A stretch of DNA of 21,062 nucleotides from an uncultured Bacilli bacterium (GCA_947630885.1 CANRJI010000007.1:1-21062), one strand, 5' to 3'. Positions 1 through 8,271 are shown, counted from the stretch's first letter. Translations and numbers: made by a program. Notes: a model not told the origin generated them from the sequence alone.

Positions 1-1
1 A

Positions 2-44
2 AAAATCTCTCAGTCCCTTATAAATATAGGGCTTGAGAGATTTT
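2..44. terminator. bidirectional intrinsic terminator
   Basis: An 11-bp perfect stem (2-12 pairing with 34-44) continues inward through a wobble pair and one mismatch into a CCCT/AGGG stem at 15-18 and 28-31, with a 9-base loop. The outer arms are A-rich on one side and T-rich on the other, so it can end transcription on either strand. On the minus strand it closes the prfB-yitT-yitT operon. On the plus strand it would serve a gene left of the window. Confidence 0.8.
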
Positions 45-114
45 GTCTTTCTAAAACTGTCAAATTCAGGATTATATCATTATTTTCTTTATTTTAAAAT
101 ACACGATATAAAGT

Positions 115-975
115 TTACATAATTTTCCTTATTTTTTCTTTCTTAGAAGTATAATAACTATCCGTTATTAAAAAGAAAGCATCCTTATCAATCTCTCTAA
201 TAAAATCTTTTATCTTCACATACTGTGTTGTTGGAATAACACATAAAAGCATCTTTTTTTTCTTATTAGAATATCCACCCTTAGCTTTTAAAACCGTTAC
301 CGTATATCCTAAATTATTGATAATGTATTCTTTAACTTCACGAGGCTTCCTCGTTACAATATAAAAAGCCTTATTTCGTGAAATACCAATCATTACCCTA
401 TCAGCAATCGTAATAGTTACATATAAACCAATAAAAGCATAAATAAACTTCTCAAAACCATATACAAATATACTTAAAAATATAACTAAAAGATTACAAA
501 TCAAACTAGCCGTTCCAACCGAGACTTTAAATTTATGATTAAGTAAATCATATAAAACATAAAATCCTCCTAAACTATATCCTGACTTTTTAACGAGACC
601 AAAACCGATTCCTGATAAAACACTTCCAATTAAAATAAGGAGAAAAAGAGATGTTCCTTCAAAAGAAACAAACCTATTAATAATCGACGTTGCTCTAATA
701 AAAATAGGAAAAATAATTGTTCCTAAAATATTTTTAGAACCATATTCAATACCAAAAATCATAAAACTTATTGCTAGTAAAACGGAAGAAATAACAAAAA
801 TTATTAGTGATAAATCAATTTCAATATAATTATTAATTAATATTGCAAGTCCCGTACTACCCGTTGTAACAACATCATTAGGACTATAAAACACACTTAC
901 CGCTACTGCACTAAACAAAACTCCCATAATAAAAAGGAAAAAGTTCTTATACACATTCTTATCTTTTAATAGCAT
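115..975 (-). CDS. YitT family membrane protein (first of two)
   Basis: A 286-residue integral membrane protein with five or six hydrophobic segments in residues 10-200 (the YitT/DUF161 region). A soluble C-terminal domain (about 205-286) starts at a FYIVTRKP motif and contains KGGYS and EIDKDAFFLI, typical of DUF2179. The family is widespread in Bacillota; its molecular function is not established, and the C-terminal domain is thought to be a small ligand-binding or regulatory fold. The ATG is preceded by an AAGGGTG ribosome binding site lying inside the end of the neighbouring YitT gene, with a 10-base overlap, so the two are translationally linked. It is the last gene of the prfB operon. 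The KKKKK run near residue 238 replaces a shorter linker in the paralog. Family assignment is confident; function is unknown. Confidence 0.9.
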   Translation of the reverse strand: MLLKDKNVYKNFFLFIMGVLFSAVAVSVFYSPNDVVTTGSTGLAILINNYIEIDLSLIIFVISSVLLAISFMIFGIEYGSKNILGTIIFPIFIRATSIINRFVSFEGTSLFLLILIGSVLSGIGFGLVKKSGYSLGGFYVLYDLLNHKFKVSVGTASLICNLLVIFLSIFVYGFEKFIYAFIGLYVTITIADRVMIGISRNKAFYIVTRKPREVKEYIINNLGYTVTVLKAKGGYSNKKKKMLLCVIPTTQYVKIKDFIREIDKDAFFLITDSYYTSKKEKIRKIM

Positions 976-1877
976 AAGAAATCACCCTTATCATTACTAA
1001 CTTCGTAAGAATCACATACCAAAAAGAAAACATCTTTATCAATTTCCCTTAGTCCTTCTTTAACGATTAAGTACTGTCTTGTTGGAATAACCGCAAGTAA
1101 AAGTGTTCTATCATCTTTTGAATAACCACCTTCAGCATCAATTACCGTTATTCCAACATTTGGAAGTGATACAAGAAAATCACGTATTTCTTTTTCCTTT
1201 TCCTTACGAATAACTATATAAAAAGCCTTGCTCTTCGATATACCAAGTAATACCTTATCTGTAAATACCGCTATTAAATAACATACAAAAACAGCATATA
1301 GTGTCTCACTCCATGAAAATACTATCTTTCCAAGAGAAATAATAAAAGCATTGACAACTAAACTAGCATTTCCCATTGACACATGTAAGTACTTACAAAT
1401 AATTTCAATAATAACATCCGTTCCTCCCGTCGAGAAATTACTTTTATAAATAAGTCCTGATCCAAATCCTGCCATTACACCACCCAAAATAGCAATGACA
1501 ACCATTTCCGTATTACCAAAATCAATATAATCTGTAAATAAAGAAGTTAGTTCAATAAATACTGGAAACAAAATGGCTCCTACTAATTGATTTAACGCAC
1601 TTTCTTTTCCTAATACAATATAAGCTACTAACATCAAAATAACATTCGCTGCAAAAATAAAGAGCGATGGATCAACACCAAATTCACTTAAAATAATTGA
1701 TATTCCACTTATACCAAAACAAACAATACCGTATCGTAAAAAGAATAAATTAAAAGAAAGGGCAAGAGTAAAACACCCCATTACCAACAAAAAATATCTC
1801 TTCCCAATATTTTTTTTGTTGATTGAGCGGACTATTTCATCAGTTCTCTTTTTTCTAAAATAATCAAATATTTTCAT
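966..1877 (-). CDS. YitT family membrane protein (second of two)
   Basis: A paralog of the downstream neighbour, 303 residues from the ATG chosen here. It has hydrophobic segments from about residue 27 to 220 and the same C-terminal DUF2179 domain, with a FYIVIRKEKEKE entry motif, an AEGGYS turn and EIDKDVFFLV near the end. An in-frame TTG nine bases upstream (1886) would add three residues. I prefer the ATG because the AAAAGG ribosome binding site would be only about two bases from the TTG but about eleven from the ATG. It follows prfB by a few dozen bases and overlaps the next gene by 10 bases. Adjacent copies could form a heteromeric pair or be a simple duplication; the sequence does not decide. 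Function is unknown. Confidence 0.88.
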   Translation of the reverse strand: MKIFDYFRKKRTDEIVRSINKKNIGKRYFLLVMGCFTLALSFNLFFLRYGIVCFGISGISIILSEFGVDPSLFIFAANVILMLVAYIVLGKESALNQLVGAILFPVFIELTSLFTDYIDFGNTEMVVIAILGGVMAGFGSGLIYKSNFSTGGTDVIIEIICKYLHVSMGNASLVVNAFIISLGKIVFSWSETLYAVFVCYLIAVFTDKVLLGISKSKAFYIVIRKEKEKEIRDFLVSLPNVGITVIDAEGGYSKDDRTLLLAVIPTRQYLIVKEGLREIDKDVFFLVCDSYEVSNDKGDFLCY

Positions 1878-1910
1878 TGTTACCAACGCCTTTTCTCTTT
1901 TTATTAATTT

Positions 1911-2997
1911 TTAACTTCTAAGACCTGCCTCGATAATTCCTTCAAGTTCTCCATCTAAAACAGCATTAACATTACTTGTTTCATATCCGCTTTCATTATC
2001 TTTTACTAAAGTATATGGACATAAAACATAACTTCTCTTAGCACTTCCAAAACCATTACTTAGTTGTTCCCCCTTAATACCATTAATTTTTTCATTTTGC
2101 TTCTGTAATTCCATTAAATATAATTTACTTTTTAATACCTCGAGTGCTTTCTCTTTATTTCTAATTTGACTTCTTTCATTTTGACAAGTAACGACAATAC
2201 CTGTTGGAATATGTGTAATTCTAACTGCACTATCTGTCGTATTAACTCCTTGTCCTCCAGGTCCACTACTTCGATATATGTCGACTCTCATATCCTTATC
2301 AGCAATTTCAATATCAATACTTTTATCAATTTGAGGCATAACATCAACTGCCGCAAAAGAAGTATGTCTTCTCTTATTTGCATCAAAAGGACTTATTCTA
2401 ACTAATCTATGTACACCTTTTTCTCTCTTCAAATAACCATAAGCATATAAACCATTTATTTGAAACATTACCGACTTAATACCAGCCTCATCGCCATCTA
2501 ACTTATCTAATTCGACCAGTTGATAGCCATTATTTAAAGCATATCTTGTATACATTCGATATAACATACTAACCCAATCACAAGATTCCGTTCCCCCTGC
2601 TCCCGAATGAATTTCAATTATCGCATTTGCTTCATCATATTCGCCATTTAAATAAGTTGCCAAAGATAATTCATCCGTTTTCTTTTTCAAGTCACCAAGT
2701 TCTTCTTCAGCAATTTGTAAAAGTTCATCATCATCTAAATCAGCATTTACAATATCATAATTATTTTTTATATGTATAGATAACTCTTTAACCGAACTAA
2801 CCATACTTTTAATATTCTTAAGTTCTCCAGCTACCTCATTTGCCTTATTAACATCATCCCAAAAAGAAGAATCAGTCATTAATTTATTAATTTCTTCTTC
2901 ACGTTCTATCTTTCTATCGATGTCAAAGAGACCTCCATAAGTCATTTACTTTATCAATAAGTGAAGCATATTCTTTTTTTAATTCAAATAATTCCAT
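1911..2997 (-). CDS. prfB: peptide chain release factor 2, with programmed +1 frameshift
   Basis: RF2 ends translation at UGA and UAA in the ribosomal A site. The full product is 361 residues, made from two frames. Codons 1-24 start at the ATG at 2997 (ribosome binding site AGGTGA) and run to CTT at 2926-2928, where an in-frame TGA follows. A +1 slip continues as GAC, giving Asp-Ile-Asp and the remaining 337 residues. The SPF anticodon-like tripeptide that reads the stop codon is at about 202-204, and the GGQ peptidyl-hydrolysis motif at 247-249 (GPGGQGVNTTDSA). The length fits the family (366 in Bacillus subtilis, from memory). Conventional gene callers would start at the internal ATG at 2945 and lose 17 real residues. 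It heads an operon with two YitT genes; secA, its common Bacillus neighbour, is absent here. Confidence 0.96.
2922..2936 (-). promoter_or_regulatory. RF2 programmed frameshift signal
   Basis: On the minus strand this reads GGAGGTCTCTTTGAC. It has a Shine-Dalgarno-like GGAGG, three bases, the slippery CTT, then TGA and C. The three-base gap matches the classic Escherichia coli prfB site. When RF2 is scarce the ribosome stalls at UGA with the upstream element paired to 16S rRNA and slips +1, making RF2. When RF2 is plentiful, translation stops after 24 residues. This is autoregulation of RF2 level, seen directly in the sequence and well known for the family. Confidence 0.96.
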
Positions 2998-3061
2998 ATA
3001 ACTCACCTATTACAAGTATATCTTAATTACTCAAAAAAAGAAAGATATATTTTTAAAATTA

Positions 3062-3090
3062 TTGACACAAACCTTTCTTAATGTTAATAT
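3062..3090 (+). promoter_or_regulatory. strong sigma-A type promoter for the gene at 3117
   Basis: A perfect -35 TTGACA (3062-3067) and a -10 TAATAT (3085-3090) are separated by exactly 17 bases. Transcription would start near 3097, leaving a short leader with an AGGAGGAGG ribosome binding site before the ATG. The divergent prfB transcript must start in the same 119-base gap, but I could not identify a convincing minus-strand promoter there. Confidence 0.8.
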
Positions 3091-3116
3091 TAAATTGATA
3101 ATAGGAGGAGGATTTT

Positions 3117-3536
3117 ATGACTAAAAAGAATTATCTCATTATTGGATGTACAATAGCTTTCTTTGGCATTATCATCACTTTTATATTAGTAACTAATAAT
3201 AATAAAGATTGGACAAGTGATATCAAAAAGTCTGCCAGTTATGAAATTGTCATGACCGATTGTGAAGGAAGACAAAAAACTTTAGATAATGATGTTTTAA
3301 ATACCATATCAAACAAATGGAAAAAATTATCAAATAATGGACCTTGGACAGGTAATATCAATAATTGCTATCTAACTGTTACCATTTCCTATGAAAATAA
3401 AGGTATTATTCAAAAGAAAGAAATCCTTATTATCGATAACAGTTCCATTGTCTTAACCACCAATAATGGTTCTACTTATTACGTTAATGCTACTGATATT
3501 AATAATTATCTCAAAGGATTATTTAATAGTAACTAA
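3117..3536 (+). CDS. small membrane-anchored protein of unknown function
   Basis: A 139-residue protein I do not recognise. Residues 1-6 are basic and polar, 7-26 form one hydrophobic segment, and the remaining 110 or so residues are polar, Asn/Lys/Thr-rich and predicted to lie outside the cell (N-in, single anchor). Two cysteines, in the MTDCEGR and INNCYLTV stretches, could form a disulfide. The C-terminal half alternates hydrophobic and polar residues as in a small beta-sheet domain. An early IIGC sequence resembles a lipobox, but the preceding segment is too short for a lipoprotein signal. It is a monocistronic gene with a near-consensus promoter and a very strong ribosome binding site, so it is probably well expressed. 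It shares its terminator with the convergent pepF. Confidence 0.75.
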   Translation: MTKKNYLIIGCTIAFFGIIITFILVTNNNKDWTSDIKKSASYEIVMTDCEGRQKTLDNDVLNTISNKWKKLSNNGPWTGNINNCYLTVTISYENKGIIQKKEILIIDNSSIVLTTNNGSTYYVNATDINNYLKGLFNSN

Positions 3537-3573
3537 AAAAGATGTAAGATTTATTTTCACATCTTTTTTAGTT
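3531..3573. terminator. shared bidirectional terminator of two convergent genes
   Basis: A perfect 15-bp inverted repeat (3531-3545 with 3559-3573) surrounds a 13-base loop, with A6 on one arm and T6 on the other, so it works on both strands. The TAA of the plus-strand gene (3534-3536) and the TAA of pepF (3568-3570, minus) both lie inside the stem. Confidence 0.88.
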
Positions 3574-5355
3574 TATAAGTTCTTTATACATATCAAGAAT
3601 TTTCTTAAACTCTTCTGTCGCCATTTTTACAACTTTTTTATCTGTTAAGTCAACACCCGCAAGTTTAAGTGAATCAATAGGTAAAAGTTTGCTTCCACAT
3701 TTTAAAAATTCAATATAGTTATCGACAGCTTTTTCCTTGCCACTTAAAATATCATTAACAATAACCGTCGAAGCACTCAAACCAGTTGCATATTTATAAA
3801 CATAAAAATCATAGTAGAAATGTGGAATTCTCTCCCACTCATATCTTATTTCATCATCGACATAAGTTCCTTTACCAAAATAGAATTTATTTAGATCATA
3901 ATAAATATTTGATAATTTTTCTGCTGTTAAAACTTCTTCTTTATCTGTCATTTCAGAAATTATCTTTTCAAATTCCGCGAACATTGTCTGTCTATATATT
4001 GTTGCTCGATATAATTCCATTAAATTATTCAAAATAAATAACTTTTCTTCCTTACTTTTACTATGTTCTAACATATACTTACTAAGAAGTAATTCATTAA
4101 CCGTCGAAGCAACTTCTGCCACAAAAATCTTATAACTACTATTTTGATAACTATTATAAGTTCTCGAATAATAACTATGCATCGAATGACCCATTTCATG
4201 AATAAGTGTCGACATATCACCATATTTATCTTGATAGTTAAGTAAAATATATGGTTCTGTATCGTAACATCCTCCTGAATAACCACCAGTTCTTTTATTT
4301 TTAGTTGGATAAACATCTATAATTCGGTTATCTAAAATATCTTTAACTTTATCCGTATATTCCTTTCCAAAAACCTTTAACACCTTTAAAATCGTCTTTT
4401 TCGCGGTCTCATAATCATATTTCTTATTGTATTCACTAACGATAGGAACATATACATCATATAAATGAAGTTCATCTAAACCTAGTACTTTTTTCTTCAA
4501 ATCATAATATTCATGAAGATATCCTATGCCATCATGTACACTGGCAATTAGATTTTCATAGACCTTAACATCGACTGCATCAGCATATAAACTATCTTCA
4601 ATAGCACTATTATATTTATTAATTTTAGCAAAAGTCGAAAGTTCCTTCATATTTGTCATTAATAATGACCCAATCGTATTAGCATATTTTTTATATTCGC
4701 TGTAAAGCGTCTTAAATGCATCTTCTCTAACTTGTCGCTTCTTACTTTCCATATATACCGAATAATTACTATTTGTTAAAGGAACTTTCTTTCCCTTTTC
4801 ATCTTCAATATCATCAAATGACATATCAGCATCGGTAAAAAGTTCATACGTACTTTGACAATTACCAATAGCCTTACTAAGATTAGCCATTAATTTTTCT
4901 TCAGCATCACTAAGTGTATGTTCTTTAAACCTAAGCATATCTCTAAAACTAATATCATATTCCTTAAGTCTTGGTTCCTCTTCATAAAATTTCTCTAAAC
5001 CATCATATCCACATTTTAACACGTTAAGATAATAAAAATATCCTTTACTCTTATATAAACTATATAAATTAGATACTCTTTCACAAAGCTCTTGCTTACC
5101 ATTATCTGCTGTATCCAAATCAAAAGATAAGTTAGCATAATCATAAAGTTTTTCAATCTTTCTATCAATATTAACTGTAAGTTCCGTTGCCTCATAAAAT
5201 TCTTTACTACTATCTAACATCTTCTTTTCATAACCGCTAAAGTCCTCTATCATGTCTTTAACAAGCTTGTAATCTTGTTCAAATTCTTCAATACTGCTAT
5301 AAATCTTTTCCAAATCCCATGTATACTTCTTATCAATATCTTTTCTATCTTTCAT
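3568..5355 (-). CDS. pepF: oligoendopeptidase F (M3 family zinc metallopeptidase)
   Basis: A cytoplasmic zinc peptidase that hydrolyses short peptides, probably recycling imported or proteolysis-derived oligopeptides. It has 595 residues, the usual length for PepF. The zinc motif HEMGH is at 386-390 (within STLIHEMGHSMHSYYS), and the third zinc ligand is likely Glu414 in the AEVASTVNELL stretch that follows, as in M3 enzymes. The N-terminal 350 residues are helical and charged, matching the lid-like part of the family. There is no signal peptide. The ATG is preceded by an AAAGGA ribosome binding site. The start lies 11 bases downstream of the ychF stop, so it is co-transcribed with ychF. The peptidase fits functionally with the AbgT-type transporter one gene further upstream, though that link is inference. 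Nothing looks broken. Confidence 0.95.
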   Translation of the reverse strand: MKDRKDIDKKYTWDLEKIYSSIEEFEQDYKLVKDMIEDFSGYEKKMLDSSKEFYEATELTVNIDRKIEKLYDYANLSFDLDTADNGKQELCERVSNLYSLYKSKGYFYYLNVLKCGYDGLEKFYEEEPRLKEYDISFRDMLRFKEHTLSDAEEKLMANLSKAIGNCQSTYELFTDADMSFDDIEDEKGKKVPLTNSNYSVYMESKKRQVREDAFKTLYSEYKKYANTIGSLLMTNMKELSTFAKINKYNSAIEDSLYADAVDVKVYENLIASVHDGIGYLHEYYDLKKKVLGLDELHLYDVYVPIVSEYNKKYDYETAKKTILKVLKVFGKEYTDKVKDILDNRIIDVYPTKNKRTGGYSGGCYDTEPYILLNYQDKYGDMSTLIHEMGHSMHSYYSRTYNSYQNSSYKIFVAEVASTVNELLLSKYMLEHSKSKEEKLFILNNLMELYRATIYRQTMFAEFEKIISEMTDKEEVLTAEKLSNIYYDLNKFYFGKGTYVDDEIRYEWERIPHFYYDFYVYKYATGLSASTVIVNDILSGKEKAVDNYIEFLKCGSKLLPIDSLKLAGVDLTDKKVVKMATEEFKKILDMYKELIN

Positions 5356-5366
5356 ATTTTTCCTTT

Positions 5367-6464
5367 CTATACATTAAATCGAAAATGACAAATATCTCCA
5401 TCTTGCATCACATAATCTTTCCCTTCAATACGAAGTTTACCATTTTCCTTAACTTTAACTTCACTTCCCGCACTTACTAAATCATCGTATGACATAACTT
5501 CTGCTTTAATAAAACCTCTTTCAAAATCCGAATGAATAATACCAGCACATTCAGGTGCTTTCATTCCCTTATGAAAAGTCCAAGCCCTAACTTCATCAGG
5601 TCCAACCGTAAAGAAAGTAGCAAGTCCTAATAATTTATATGTACTATGTATCAAAGCATCTAGTCCACTTTGTTTAATACCTAAATCATTTAAAAAAATT
5701 TCTTTATCATCATCATTTAATTCCGCAAGTTCACTTTCCAACTTAGCACAGATAATAACTGTTTCACTACCCTCTTTTTGAGCATAATCACAAACCAAAT
5801 TTGTATAGTTATTACCATTAATAACATCATTTTCTCCAACATTTAAAGCATAAATAATTGGCTTTAATGTAATTAAATTAAATGAACTGATAATCTTTTT
5901 TTCATCTTCCGTAAGTCCTAACTTTCTAACAGGAATATTCTTTTCTAAAGCATCTCTAATTCTTTCTAATAGTTCAACTTCCTTTAAATCATTTTTATCT
6001 TTTGTTGTCATTGCTTTCTTACCAATTCTATTAATTCTAGTCATTATAATTTCCAAATCTGATAAGACAAGTTCTACATTAATAACTTCGATATCTCTTA
6101 TTGGATCGACATTTCCATCAACATGAATAATATTATCATCATCGAAACATCTAACAACTTCGACAACCGCATCTACTTGTCTAATATGTGATAAAAATTT
6201 ATTTCCTAAACCTTCACCAGTACTAGCCCCCTTAACAAGACCCGCAATATCAGTAAATTCGTACGTCGTAGGAATCGTTCTTTCTGGAATATACATATTT
6301 TCAAGAACCTCTACTCTATTATCTGGAACAGTAACTACACCTACATTAGGGTCAATTGTCGCAAAAGGATAGTTCGCTGCTAAAATATTCTTTTTGGTAA
6401 TTGCATTAAATAATGTCGATTTACCAACATTTGGTAACCCAACTATACCTGCTGTTAAACTCAC
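5367..6464 (-). CDS. ychF: redox-responsive ATPase YchF / OLA1 family
   Basis: A universally conserved P-loop protein of the Obg-related class that binds ribosomes and hydrolyses ATP rather than GTP. It has 365 residues, the normal length. Walker A/G1 is GLPNVGKST at 9-17, G3 is DIAGLVKGA near 72-80, and the G4 position carries NVGE (208-211) in place of NKxD; this NxxE variant explains the ATP preference in the family. A coiled-coil insertion follows at about 125-185, and the last 80 residues form the TGS-like domain, with a conserved FTVGPDEVRAWT entry. The start is GTG at 6464. It has its own promoter overlapping the terminator of the upstream transporter gene and probably drives pepF as well. 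The DUF951 gene two places upstream is a conserved companion of ychF in Bacilli. Confidence 0.95.
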   Translation of the reverse strand: MSLTAGIVGLPNVGKSTLFNAITKKNILAANYPFATIDPNVGVVTVPDNRVEVLENMYIPERTIPTTYEFTDIAGLVKGASTGEGLGNKFLSHIRQVDAVVEVVRCFDDDNIIHVDGNVDPIRDIEVINVELVLSDLEIIMTRINRIGKKAMTTKDKNDLKEVELLERIRDALEKNIPVRKLGLTEDEKKIISSFNLITLKPIIYALNVGENDVINGNNYTNLVCDYAQKEGSETVIICAKLESELAELNDDDKEIFLNDLGIKQSGLDALIHSTYKLLGLATFFTVGPDEVRAWTFHKGMKAPECAGIIHSDFERGFIKAEVMSYDDLVSAGSEVKVKENGKLRIEGKDYVMQDGDICHFRFNV

Positions 6465-6488
6465 TTTATCACTTCTTTCTCTTTTCCT

Positions 6489-6517
6489 ATTATAACAAAA
6501 AAAAGTGCAATTAACAA
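6489..6517 (-). promoter_or_regulatory. ychF promoter overlapping a terminator
   Basis: On the minus strand, TTGTTA (6512-6517), a 17-base spacer and TATAAT (6489-6494) with an extended -10 TG (TGTTATAAT). The spacer contains one arm and the T-run of the terminator that ends the transporter transcript. The -35 is only 4/6, but the perfect extended -10 compensates. Confidence 0.65.
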
Positions 6518-6525
6518 GCGCACTT
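6497..6525 (-). terminator. terminator after the AbgT-family gene
   Basis: Read on the minus strand, AAGTGC and GCACTT (6520-6525 with 6503-6508) pair around an 11-base loop and run straight into eight T. The stem is only 6 bp, so termination may be partial, allowing some read-through into ychF-pepF. Confidence 0.55.
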
Positions 6526-6538
6526 CTTTATCTTCAAA

Positions 6539-8077
6539 TTAAAGCATAACCCCAGTACCAATTCCTATCGGAATGCCAATAATGTAAAAGGCTAAAATAA
6601 TGACAAGCCATACAATCGTAAAAGCTATTGTATATGGTACCATTAAACTCATTGCATCAGTTATTGTAATAACATCATTCTTTCTCTTATTATAGATATG
6701 TAAAAATCCAATCAAGATAACAAAATAACTAAATATTGGTGTAAGTCCTTTCATACTAGAATCTGCCGCTCTAAAGACCACTTCCGCAAACTCAGGTGTC
6801 ATAGAACTTTGCATAAACATCGGAACGATAACTGGTGATAACATTGCCCATTTAGTCGAAGCCATCGGTACAAAGAAAGTTGATATCGCTACGATAATAA
6901 AAGTTATAATTACGAGAACGAGTCCCGATAATTGCATTCCATTTAAAAGTTCCGATAACGAAGCCACAATAAAGAGTCCAATATTTGTTTTATTAAATAT
7001 CAAACAAAATTGTGCCGCAAAGAAGATGAGAACGAGAAGTGAAGCAACATCTTTTAAATAATAACTCATCCCATCTACCAAATCTCTATTATCATCAATT
7101 GTTTTAACTCTAATTCCATATATCAAGGATGCAAAGATTAACATAAACGAAAAGATTGTAACTGAACCTTGGTAAAAGTATGACCCTTCTCCAAATAACA
7201 TATCCACATAATTAGATTTACTAAGATCCAATAGAAGACCAGAGAAAGGAAGACCTTTAATAAGACAATATCCAAGAAGTAAACTGACAACCAATGTTGC
7301 AAGTAAAGATATAATTACACCCTTCTTTTCTTTCTTTGAAACAACGGCTTCTTGTGAAGGCTCTTCTTCATCAAAAGAATACTTACCAAGTTTTGGAATA
7401 ATAAACCTTTCCGTTACAAACATACCAACATAAGAAAGTAAAATTGTACTAATTACTGTAAAAATAATATTACCATATAAATTAACATTGTAAGATGAAT
7501 CGAGGATAATCGTTGCCTTACTAGCATATTCATATAAAATACTATCTAATCTATTAATAATAAAGTTAGCCCCATAACCAAAAGTAATACCTGAAAAAGC
7601 TGCACATATTCCTGCCGAAGGATGCCTTCCCAAATTCATAAATAGTATGGCCGCAAGTGGTATTAAAATAACATACCCCGCTTCATAAAACATCGAAAAC
7701 AAAATACCTAATAAAACCGTAATAAAAGTTAGTGCTTTACGAGGAACTTTTTCACCAATCATTTTAAATAACGCATTTAAAAACCCTGATTTATAAGCAA
7801 CGCCAACACCCAATAAACCAACTATCAAATTACCTAACGGAGCAAAATTTAAGAAGTTAGTTAACATATTACTAATCAAATATTGAAGTCCCGTTCTATT
7901 AAATAAGTTATAAATTGTAACAACCTGTGACGTCAAATCACCAGTATTTTCATTGACAACATAATAGTTAGCCTCTAAATTTAAAATATTACCGACACTA
8001 CTAATAATCATAATAACGAGTGTAAGTATTAAAAAAACTAACGCCGGATGTAGTCTAATCTTCTTTCGCTTTTTCAT
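6539..8077 (-). CDS. AbgT family transporter
   Basis: A 512-residue inner-membrane protein with about eleven to thirteen hydrophobic segments. AbgT proteins import p-aminobenzoyl-glutamate or export sulfonamide-type antimetabolites; the substrate here cannot be read from sequence. Family hallmarks are the N-terminal HPALVF, the central AGYVILIPLAAILF followed by GRHPSAGICAAFSG, and the C-terminal WAMLSPVIVPMF with RAADSSMKGLTPIFSYF. The usual GFSANL loop reads GYGANFIIN here. A charged cytoplasmic loop (about 240-255) is rich in Glu and Lys. The ATG overlaps the end of the DUF951 gene by 23 bases and has a good AAGGTGA ribosome binding site. Its transcript probably starts at the DUF951 promoter. 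Related ion-transporter-superfamily proteins exist, but the GRHP and AGYV motifs favour AbgT. Confidence 0.85.
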   Translation of the reverse strand: MKKRKKIRLHPALVFLILTLVIMIISSVGNILNLEANYYVVNENTGDLTSQVVTIYNLFNRTGLQYLISNMLTNFLNFAPLGNLIVGLLGVGVAYKSGFLNALFKMIGEKVPRKALTFITVLLGILFSMFYEAGYVILIPLAAILFMNLGRHPSAGICAAFSGITFGYGANFIINRLDSILYEYASKATIILDSSYNVNLYGNIIFTVISTILLSYVGMFVTERFIIPKLGKYSFDEEEPSQEAVVSKKEKKGVIISLLATLVVSLLLGYCLIKGLPFSGLLLDLSKSNYVDMLFGEGSYFYQGSVTIFSFMLIFASLIYGIRVKTIDDNRDLVDGMSYYLKDVASLLVLIFFAAQFCLIFNKTNIGLFIVASLSELLNGMQLSGLVLVIITFIIVAISTFFVPMASTKWAMLSPVIVPMFMQSSMTPEFAEVVFRAADSSMKGLTPIFSYFVILIGFLHIYNKRKNDVITITDAMSLMVPYTIAFTIVWLVIILAFYIIGIPIGIGTGVML

Positions 8078-8252
8078 TTTGATTCACCTTCTTAATCTTT
8101 TTATTCAAATCAACACGAGGTAGCATTATCACCCTACCACATTTTGTACATCTAATTTTAATATCCGCTCCTAACCTAATAATTTCAAATAGATTAGAAC
8201 CACATGGATGAACTTTCTTCATTGTGACAATATCACCTAAATCATATTTCAT
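8055..8252 (-). CDS. DUF951 family small protein (YyzM-like)
   Basis: A 65-residue soluble protein matching the DUF951 family almost end to end: KYDLGDIVTMKKVHPCG, then a GADIKIRC core and CTKCGRVIMLPR. Cys17, Cys35 and Cys38 form a C...CxxC pattern suggesting a small metal-binding or beta-barrel nucleic-acid-binding fold; this is inference, as the family function is unknown to me. The C-terminal 20 residues are lysine-rich. In Bacillus subtilis the equivalent yyzM lies beside the ychF homolog; here an AbgT-family transporter separates them. The ATG at 8252 has a GGAGTGA ribosome binding site and a clear promoter. It overlaps the transporter start by 23 bases, implying translational coupling. 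Confidence 0.9.
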   Translation of the reverse strand: MKYDLGDIVTMKKVHPCGSNLFEIIRLGADIKIRCTKCGRVIMLPRVDLNKKIKKVNQNEKAKED

Positions 8253-8271
8253 CTAATCACTCCACATAAAC

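Noticed and set aside
2166..2405. 79-codon plus-strand ORF opposite prfB
   Set aside because: It is antisense to the RF2 GGQ/SPF domain and is composed of repetitive Asn/Ser/Ile content.
3117..3150. Lipobox-like IIGC at the start of the 139-residue protein
   Set aside because: The Cys is at residue 11, too close to the N-terminus for a lipoprotein signal, and the hydrophobic stretch continues after it.
4068..4316. 82-codon ORF in another frame inside pepF
   Set aside because: It lies over the zinc-site coding region of pepF and shows no ribosome binding site or family likeness.
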